Shown: positions 1-4,358 of the stretch, in pieces
Layout of the letters: every line of letters starts with the position of its first letter
Numbering within the stretch: the stretch's first letter is position 1
Origin: a bacterium BMS3Bbin07
GTDB lineage: Bacteria; Nitrospirota; Thermodesulfovibrionia; Thermodesulfovibrionales; JdFR-85
Assembly: GCA_002898135.1 (NCBI GenBank)
Contig: BDTQ01000190.1
Span: 1-10,703 of the forward strand
DNA length: 10,703 nucleotides
Direction: 5' to 3'
The notes under the pieces: model-generated
Told to the model about the DNA's origin: nothing
Database searches by the model: none
Seen by the model: only the letters and a program-made list of their open reading frames with translations
Translations under genes and position numbers: made by a program

Positions 1-168
1 AATATTTCAAATGACCCAGCCAGCGACCTCAATGAGAGTTTTAAGCCTTGACCTAAAGTTCTGAGTTTCCGAGATACAGCATCGATTGGATGTCCTGCTC
101 CCAAAACTTAACTGTTCCCTATCCTACAAGTCAGCTAATTCCCTGAAGAGTGAAAAATATCCTTGTTC

Positions 169-177
169 TGTTATAAT
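169..177 (+). promoter_or_regulatory. Extended -10 promoter element for dapL-folK
   Basis: The bases read TGTTATAAT, a perfect match to the sigma-70 extended -10 consensus (TG, one base, TATAAT). The -35 position about 17 bases upstream (149-154, AGTGAA) is poor, which is usual for extended -10 promoters. Transcription would begin near 184 and give a leader of about 67 bases before dapL. Inferred from consensus only. Confidence 0.5.
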
Positions 178-204
178 AATCCTTTTTTGAATGTAGATTA
201 TGGG

Positions 205-225
205 ATTGCGGATTAAACTCGCAAT
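205..225 (+). promoter_or_regulatory. Inverted repeat in the dapL leader
   Basis: ATTGCG (205-210) and CGCAAT (220-225) form a perfect 6-bp inverted repeat around a 9-base AT-rich centre, with a possible seventh G-U pair. It lies between the predicted transcription start and the dapL Shine-Dalgarno sequence, so it could be an operator or a small leader hairpin. A repeat this short can arise by chance. Confidence 0.25.
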
Positions 226-250
226 ATGCAATTCAAATTAAGGAGGTGCG

Positions 251-1420
251 ATGTCTATCAGAATTGAACTTGCCGACAGGATAAAAAATCTTCCGCCTTA
301 TCTCTTTGCAAGGATTGACGGCATGAAGACAGAGGCAGAAAACAGGGGAGTAGACCTCATAGATATGAGTACTGGTGACCCTGATATGCCGACCCCTCAA
401 CATATTGTGGAGGCGATGAAGGTGGCCGTTGAAAAGCCGGAGCACCACAAGTATCCGTCTTATGACGGGATGCCCTCCTATAGAGAGGCTGTGTCGAGAT
501 GGTACACCAAGAGGTTTAATATCTCCCTTGATCCTGAGCAGGAAGTCCTTTCCCTTATTGGTTCAAAGGAGGGTATAGGTCATATACCCCTTGCCTTTGT
601 GAACCCGGGGGATGTTGTGCTCTGTCCCTCTCCCGGGTATCCTGTTTACTCGATAGCAACTCTTTTTGCAGGAGGAGAGCCTTACTTTATGCCTTTGGTA
701 GAGGAAAACGGATTTCTTCCCGACTTTTCGTCCATACCTGAAGATGTTTTCAGGAGGGCAAAGATTATGTTCCTTAACTATCCCAACAACCCGACCAGTG
801 CCACTGCAGACAAGGACTTCTTCATAGAGGCCATTGCGCTGGCATATAAGTATAATATTATTATCTGTCACGATGCTGCATACTCCGAGATTTACTATGA
901 CAACAGGATGCCCGTAAGCTTTATGGATGTCGAGGGTGCAAAAGAAGTGGGGATAGAGTTCCACTCCCTTTCCAAGACCTATAATATGACGGGTTGGAGG
1001 ATAGGGTTTGCCGTGGGCAACAGTGGAGTAATTGCAGGGCTTGGCAAGATAAAGACCAATCTGGACTCCGGTGTCTTTCAGGCAATACAGGAAGCATCCA
1101 TAGTGGCCCTTGATACGGATGATAATCTGCTGTCTTCAATAAGGGCGACTTATCAGGCAAGGAGGGATGTGCTGTTTGGGGGGCTCACGGAGATGGGGTT
1201 TAATGTGATCAGACCTGATGCCACCTTTTACCTCTGGACCAGGGTGCCTCAGGGGTTTACCTCAGAGGATTTTGTTGTGCATCTCCTCGACAGGACAGGT
1301 GTTCTCGGCACGCCTGGTAATGGCTTTGGTGATCCAGGGGCGGGATATATCAGGTTTGCCCTTACCGTGTCTGTGGAGAGGATTGAAGAGGCGGTTGAAC
1401 GGATAAAAAAGGTGATATGA
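251..1420 (+). CDS. dapL: LL-diaminopimelate aminotransferase
   Basis: A PLP-dependent class I/II aminotransferase of 389 residues, normal for DapL. It converts tetrahydrodipicolinate and glutamate directly to LL-diaminopimelate in the cytoplasm, bypassing the acylated intermediates of the succinylase route to lysine and peptidoglycan. Visible landmarks are GDPDMPTP (42-49), the NYPNNP motif (176-181), HDAAY (207-211) with the PLP-nitrogen aspartate D208, the Schiff-base lysine K242 in SLSKTYNMTGWRIGF, R250 for the phosphate, and the carboxylate-binding R368 in GYIRFALT. The N-terminal LPPYLFARID run and the TPGNGFGDPGAGY stretch are typical of DapL rather than of AlaC or MalY. The start has a strong AAGGAGG (240-246) four bases upstream. 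The stop overlaps the folK start (ATGA), so the two are probably cotranscribed and translationally coupled. The substrate assignment rests on family resemblance. Confidence 0.93.
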   Translation: MSIRIELADRIKNLPPYLFARIDGMKTEAENRGVDLIDMSTGDPDMPTPQHIVEAMKVAVEKPEHHKYPSYDGMPSYREAVSRWYTKRFNISLDPEQEVLSLIGSKEGIGHIPLAFVNPGDVVLCPSPGYPVYSIATLFAGGEPYFMPLVEENGFLPDFSSIPEDVFRRAKIMFLNYPNNPTSATADKDFFIEAIALAYKYNIIICHDAAYSEIYYDNRMPVSFMDVEGAKEVGIEFHSLSKTYNMTGWRIGFAVGNSGVIAGLGKIKTNLDSGVFQAIQEASIVALDTDDNLLSSIRATYQARRDVLFGGLTEMGFNVIRPDATFYLWTRVPQGFTSEDFVVHLLDRTGVLGTPGNGFGDPGAGYIRFALTVSVERIEEAVERIKKVI

Positions 1421-1917
1421 CCACCATCTACATCGGCATTGGTTCAAACCTTGGGGACCGTGAAGGAACTTGTCTCAAGGCCGTGGAAGAGCTGGATAGG
1501 AGGGGGATAAAGCTTACAGGAAAATCTTCCCGGTATGAGACGGAACCCTGGGGAGTAAAAGATCAGCCAAAATTCATAAATATGGCTGTAGAGGCGAATA
1601 CAGACCTGACGCCTCTGGAAGTTTTAAGAGCAATTAAGGAGATAGAGAAGAAGCTTGGCAGGGGAGAAACCCGCAGGTGGGGGCCAAGGGTTGTCGACCT
1701 TGACATCCTGCTCTATAATGACCTGGTTGTAGATGAACCAGGTCTCAGAATCCCCCATCCACATATGCATGAGAGGGAGTTTGTCCTTAACCCCCTTTCA
1801 GAGATAGCCCCGGAGGTAATACATCCTTTATTGAAGAAGACGGTAAGGGAGATGTTGTCAGAGGTTCAGGCGGTCATGCCCTCTTTACGAATTCACCAAA
1901 CCCCTTCAAAACCCTGA
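1417..1917 (+). CDS. folK: HPPK, 6-hydroxymethyl-dihydropterin pyrophosphokinase
   Basis: Transfers pyrophosphate from ATP to 6-hydroxymethyl-7,8-dihydropterin, the step before dihydropteroate synthase in folate synthesis. The 166-residue protein is of family length. It shows the N-terminal GSNLGDR (9-15), YETEPWG (40-46) and QPKFINM, the HPPK signature RWGPRVVDLDILLY (87-100) with metal-binding D94 and D96, then IPHPHMHEREFVLNPL with R120. The ATG overlaps the dapL stop by one base in the ATGA pattern, with AAGG at 1409-1412 as the likely ribosome binding site inside dapL. The last 44 bases, encoding the poorly conserved tail after about residue 152, overlap the end of hisH on the other strand. 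Lysine and folate synthesis are otherwise unrelated, so coexpression may simply reflect growth demand. Confidence 0.94.
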   Translation: MTTIYIGIGSNLGDREGTCLKAVEELDRRGIKLTGKSSRYETEPWGVKDQPKFINMAVEANTDLTPLEVLRAIKEIEKKLGRGETRRWGPRVVDLDILLYNDLVVDEPGLRIPHPHMHEREFVLNPLSEIAPEVIHPLLKKTVREMLSEVQAVMPSLRIHQTPSKP

Positions 1918-2488
1918 GACCGAGTTGCTGACTCTTTTCAGGGTGAAACTGGGTGGCGATGATATTGTCTTTCCAGATCATTGAGGTGAACTCTATCCCG
2001 TACATGGTGGTGCCCGCAATAAACTCGTCTTTGTCCGGGGCCACATAGTAGGAGTGGACAAAGTAGAAGTAGCTCTCATCCTCTATGCCGTCAAATACAG
2101 GAGGGCTTTTTCTTAACTTGACGGTATTCCATCCCATGTGCGGTATTTTAAGACCCATCCGGGGGAACCTTACCACCTTGCCTTTAATTACACCGAGTCC
2201 CCTGCAAAGGCCAAATTCCATGGATTCAGTAAAAAGTATCTGCAGACCAAGGCAGATGCCAAGATATGGCTTGCCTTTCTCTATTGACCTGAGCACGGGG
2301 GCAAGCAGATTCAGATTGTCAAGATTCTTCATGCAGTCACGGAATGCCCCGACTCCGGGTAGCACTACTGCTGAAGCATCTTCAATATCAAGGGGACTGG
2401 ATGTAACCTTTGCCTCTATCCCGACTTTAAGGAAGGCCTTTTCAACACTGCGGAGATTTCCCATTCCATAATCAACTATTACAATCAA
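1874..2488 (-). CDS. hisH: Imidazole glycerol phosphate synthase, glutaminase subunit
   Basis: The class I glutamine amidotransferase subunit that releases ammonia from glutamine for HisF, making IGP and AICAR in histidine synthesis. The 204 residues match HisH length. Visible are DYGMGNLRSVEKA (6-18), the oxyanion-hole PGVGAF (44-49), the nucleophile C79 in GICLG, YFVHSYYV (142-149) and the other triad members H182 and E184 in FHPEKSQ. Translation must start at TTG: the next ATG (MGNLRS) would remove the conserved first beta strand. The TTG directly follows the upstream gene's TAA, and the GGAGG of that gene's last codons lies about 11 bases upstream, implying coupled translation. The 3' end overlaps folK by 44 bp. 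HisF, HisA and other his genes are not in view, so this copy is detached from any his operon here. A role in surface-sugar amidation (WbuY-like) is an unlikely alternative. Confidence 0.94.
   Translation of the reverse strand: MIVIVDYGMGNLRSVEKAFLKVGIEAKVTSSPLDIEDASAVVLPGVGAFRDCMKNLDNLNLLAPVLRSIEKGKPYLGICLGLQILFTESMEFGLCRGLGVIKGKVVRFPRMGLKIPHMGWNTVKLRKSPPVFDGIEDESYFYFVHSYYVAPDKDEFIAGTTMYGIEFTSMIWKDNIIATQFHPEKSQQLGLRVLKGFGEFVKRA
1911..1944. terminator. Hairpin at the folK stop codon, possible terminator
   Basis: ACCCTGA (1911-1917) pairs with TCAGGGT (1938-1944). The stem continues with G1918-T1937 and A1919-T1936, then a small internal bulge, then GAGT (1922-1925) with ACTC (1931-1934) around the loop TGCTG. 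That gives about 13 base pairs in 34 bases. The folK TGA lies inside the stem. No T-run follows on the plus strand and only TTT follows on the minus strand, so this is not a classical intrinsic terminator. It may limit read-through between the convergent genes or protect the folK mRNA 3' end. It sits inside hisH codons and could be coincidental. Confidence 0.35.
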
Positions 2489-2815
2489 TTAGTCCTGTTC
2501 CTCCTCCTCTTTATCCTCCTCAACGATGCCACCCTTAAGCCCGTCATGGGAGAAGACAGCAATGGTTTCCGTCATGCCGTTATCAGGAAGACACATAAAA
2601 CGGTATGAAGCTGACTTTCCATAGTTTTCCTGCATGTGTTCCCAACCCTTGACAAACAGGGCGCAATCATCATTAAAGCATATCCACAGGTAACTTACTC
2701 CCCATCCAAACCCCTCTCCAATGCTGTAGGGTGGTGGCACTGTTTTGGTCGTCTTCTGCTTGCAGTGTGGACAGGTCGGGGCCTTTTTTATCTTGTAATT
2801 TTCAGTTGAAACCAT
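2489..2815 (-). CDS. Small zinc-ribbon protein, Ogr/Delta-like cysteine pattern
   Basis: A 108-residue protein of unknown function. It carries CPHC (C15, C18) and, after a 27-residue insert, CFNDDC (C46, C51). This CxxC...CxxxxC arrangement recalls the Ogr/Delta zinc finger of P2-type late activators, although nothing else suggests a phage. The aromatic stretch GEGFGWGVSYLWICFNDDC leads into the second cysteine pair, and the C terminus is strongly acidic (VEEDKEEEEQD). There is no signal peptide or membrane segment, so it is probably cytoplasmic. The start is well supported by AAGGAGG (2821-2827) five bases upstream. It is the first gene of a pair with hisH, whose TTG abuts its TAA, and its acidic-tail codons supply the hisH Shine-Dalgarno. 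It could be a nucleic-acid-binding regulator or merely a structural zinc protein; the sequence does not decide. Confidence 0.8.
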   Translation of the reverse strand: MVSTENYKIKKAPTCPHCKQKTTKTVPPPYSIGEGFGWGVSYLWICFNDDCALFVKGWEHMQENYGKSASYRFMCLPDNGMTETIAVFSHDGLKGGIVEEDKEEEEQD

Positions 2816-2841
2816 GAAAACCTCCTTAAAATATTTCTTGT

Positions 2842-2850
2842 ATTATGACA
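2842..2850 (-). promoter_or_regulatory. Candidate extended -10 for zinc-ribbon gene and hisH
   Basis: Read on the minus strand these bases are TGTCATAAT, an extended -10 (TG, one base, then CATAAT with five of six consensus matches). Transcription would begin near 2835, about 20 bases before the zinc-ribbon start and just upstream of its AAGGAGG. No good -35 hexamer is present. Inferred from consensus only. Confidence 0.35.
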
Positions 2851-2903
2851 TATTCCGACTGAACAATGCATTTGGAGATCAGAGACCGAATGAATTATGG
2901 ATT

Positions 2904-2929
2904 TCTCTGTGCCTTTGTGTCTCTGTGGT
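2904..2929 (-). repeat. Intergenic repeat fragment, ACCACAGAGACACAAAGG type
   Basis: On the minus strand the stretch begins ACCACAGAGACACAAAGG and goes on to a second CACAGAG, so CACAGAG recurs with a 16-base period (plus-strand copies at 2905-2911 and 2921-2927). I recognise this phrase, readable as TTETQRHRE, as intergenic repeat-like DNA that recurs in many unrelated bacterial genomes and is sometimes mistranslated in annotated proteins. It lies in the 155-bp spacer between the end of larC and the zinc-ribbon gene. Only one short copy is present. The resemblance is from memory and was not searched. Confidence 0.5.
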
Positions 2930-2970
2930 CTGTTCTGCTTTATTTGTTCCCCCGTAAATTCCTGAAGAGT

Positions 2971-4143
2971 CTATGATTTCAGCATTTTCATTACATCGAT
3001 GAGTGAAAGACCTGTTTTTTCTGCAATCCTGCGGCAGTCCTCGTACTCAGGGACTGCCTTTCTGTGGCCATCGGTATCGACAACCTTGAACCGGACCGGC
3101 CCAAACTCTGTATCTATCTCTTTTATCTCCCTGTTAAGGCATACCCTTTCCGTTTCATGAAAACGTATTCCGAGGGTTGGCGTTTCTTCAAAGAGGATAT
3201 TGATGAGCCTTTCCCTTGAGGCAGGATAAGCGAGTACCTGCAACAGAATTCCCGGCCTGCTTTTTTTCATTATCACGGTGCTGAGAAAGACATCAAGGGC
3301 TCCTTCCTTGAAGAGTCTCTCCATCAGGTATTCATAAACCTGCGGGTTCATATCATCGATATTGGTCTCAATCACTGTTACCACTTCATTCGATCCCGTT
3401 TTATGATGACCATTGTGTGGTTTTATTGTCTTGTCTCCGATGAATACCCTGAGTATATTAGGTTGTTCTTTCAGGCCATGACTGCCTGCCCCGGTTCCGG
3501 TGCTATCAATCGTCATTTCCGGAAAGTGACCAAAGGATGTGGCTGTTTCTGTAATTATGGCAGCACCTGTCGGGGTGGTCAGCTCCTTTTGTATGCCTGT
3601 AGAGAAGACAGGTTTGCCCTTCAGGAGCTGGCTTGTGGCAGGTGCGGGGACGGGCAATAATCCGTGTTTGCTTGAAACAGCTCCTCCACCAAGGTTCAGA
3701 GGGGATGATACGACCTCTCTTATTCCGAGCATCTCCAGGCACAGGAGTGTTCCAATAATGTCTACTATGCAGTCTGTTGCAGAGAGCTCGTGGAGATGAA
3801 GGTCTTTCAGTTTTCCGCCGTGAACCTTTCTCTCTGCCTGAAACAGCCTTCTGAATATCCTGAGCCCCCTTTTCTTAATGTTTGGGGGAAGACCTGAATC
3901 TTCAATTATGGTTGAGATGTCGGCAAGTCCACGGGTTGGCTCACCTTTTTTGACAATGACTTCAATTCTTGTTGCTGAAATACCTCGACGTTTCACCTTT
4001 CGTCTTCTGATCTCATAAGAGAGCAGGGCCAGAGTATTCAGCCCCTCCCTCAGTTTCTGAAGAGGGACCCCTGCATCCACAAGGGCTCCAAGGCACATAT
4101 CGCCGCTTATTCCCGAGAAACAATCAAAATAGGCAATTTTCAC
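2971..4143 (-). CDS. larC: Nickel-pincer cofactor biosynthesis protein LarC (DUF111)
   Basis: LarC is the CTP-dependent metallochelatase that inserts nickel into the pyridinium bisthiocarboxylate mononucleotide made by LarB and LarE, completing the cofactor of lactate racemase (LarA) and related enzymes. The 390 residues are family length. Visible are FDCFSGISGDM (6-16), HLHELSATDCIVDI (116-129), LTTPTGAAI (188-196), the ETNIDDMNPQ motif (259-268) and KKSRPGILLQVL (293-304). The two halves that some lactobacilli encode as larC1 and larC2, joined by frameshifting, are here one uninterrupted frame. The start is GTG, chosen because AAATTGCCTATTTTGAT after it gives the conserved KIAYFD and because AGGAGG lies at 4148-4153. 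No larA, larB, larE or nickel transporter is in the window. Transcription is divergent from the TPR gene. Confidence 0.9.
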   Translation of the reverse strand: MKIAYFDCFSGISGDMCLGALVDAGVPLQKLREGLNTLALLSYEIRRRKVKRRGISATRIEVIVKKGEPTRGLADISTIIEDSGLPPNIKKRGLRIFRRLFQAERKVHGGKLKDLHLHELSATDCIVDIIGTLLCLEMLGIREVVSSPLNLGGGAVSSKHGLLPVPAPATSQLLKGKPVFSTGIQKELTTPTGAAIITETATSFGHFPEMTIDSTGTGAGSHGLKEQPNILRVFIGDKTIKPHNGHHKTGSNEVVTVIETNIDDMNPQVYEYLMERLFKEGALDVFLSTVIMKKSRPGILLQVLAYPASRERLINILFEETPTLGIRFHETERVCLNREIKEIDTEFGPVRFKVVDTDGHRKAVPEYEDCRRIAEKTGLSLIDVMKMLKS

Positions 4144-4164
4144 GAAACCTCCTGATGAAAAACT

Positions 4165-4170
4165 ATTTTA
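4165..4170 (-). promoter_or_regulatory. Possible -10 box for larC
   Basis: On the minus strand these bases read TAAAAT (five of six matches to TATAAT), preceded directly by TG. Transcription would start only about 15 bases before the larC GTG, just ahead of its AGGAGG. No recognisable -35 lies at the right distance, so this is a weak candidate. Confidence 0.22.
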
Positions 4171-4210
4171 CATCATGGTTGTAAAAAAATGCATATGGTC
4201 TGGCCAGCCC

Positions 4211-4251
4211 AAAAAAACAGGCGTAATCTGTCACCCTGTGGAAGTTTTTTT
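4211..4251 (-). terminator. Terminator-like stem with T-run upstream of larC
   Basis: On the minus strand ACAGG (4239-4235) and CCTGT (4221-4217) can pair around a 13-base loop, and the second arm runs straight into a T-run (4217-4211). An A-run at 4251-4245 lies on the far side, so AAAAAAAC and GTTTTTTT (4211-4218 and 4244-4251) form a perfect 8-bp inverted repeat that can replace or extend the stem. The geometry is that of a weak intrinsic terminator, or an attenuator if larC transcription starts upstream of it. The stem is short with a large loop, so confidence is limited. Confidence 0.3.
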
Positions 4252-4281
4252 GAAGGGTTGCGGAATTACTGCTCAAAGTTA

Positions 4282-4309
4282 TTGACATATAAGGATAATT
4301 ATTGATACC
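4282..4309 (+). promoter_or_regulatory. Candidate promoter for the TPR gene
   Basis: TTGACA (4282-4287) is a perfect -35 hexamer. At a 16-base spacing lies GATACC (4304-4309), a poor -10 with three of six matches. GATAAT (4294-4299) is a better hexamer but lacks a partner at the right distance. The surrounding 215-bp spacer is the only room for the divergent promoters of larC and the TPR gene, so a promoter here is likely even though the exact boxes are unsure. Confidence 0.35.
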
Positions 4310-4321
4310 CTATGTTTAGGG
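4308..4321 (+). promoter_or_regulatory. Inverted repeat CCCTA-TGTT-TAGGG upstream of the TPR gene
   Basis: CCCTA (4308-4312) and TAGGG (4317-4321) form a perfect 5-bp inverted repeat with a 4-base centre. It lies just downstream of or overlapping the candidate -10, where a repressor site or early leader hairpin would act. A second, AT-only perfect palindrome (ATAATATTAT) lies at 4332-4341, close to the start codon. Both are short and unproven. Confidence 0.25.
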
Positions 4322-4358
4322 GTTTGGTTTAATAATATTATGGTTAACGGTAGGATAA

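Larger units (their letters stand above)
1..250. other. Non-coding leader region upstream of dapL
   Basis: No gene is supported in this left-edge stretch. All six frames are interrupted, and the longest relevant stop-free run is about 38 codons on the minus strand (ending in a stop at 7-9) with no start or ribosome binding site. The second half becomes AT-rich and carries an extended -10 box, an inverted repeat and the dapL Shine-Dalgarno sequence. The first 130 bases look like intergenic sequence or the decayed end of something outside the window. Confidence 0.6.

Noticed and set aside
7..123. Stop-free minus-strand run of about 38 codons at the left edge, possibly the end of a gene
   Set aside because: It is bounded by stops on both sides, has no usable start or ribosome binding site, and resembles no family I recognise.
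2489..2815. Prophage remnant suggested by the Ogr/Delta-like cysteine pattern
   Set aside because: All surrounding genes are chromosomal housekeeping genes and there is no integrase, attachment site or structural gene. The motif is a generic zinc ribbon.
3403..3799. Overlapping plus-strand open frames of 85 and 86 codons inside larC
   Set aside because: They lie wholly within a well-conserved LarC coding region, have no ribosome binding sites and encode low-quality protein-like sequence.
2971..4143. Programmed frameshift in larC as known for larC1/larC2
   Set aside because: Both conserved halves lie in one continuous frame, so no frameshift is needed.
4187..4204. Sigma-54 type promoter upstream of larC (TGGC...TGCA on the minus strand)
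   Set aside because: The GG and GC elements are spaced 13 rather than 12 bases apart, which is normally not tolerated, and the flanking consensus is poor.
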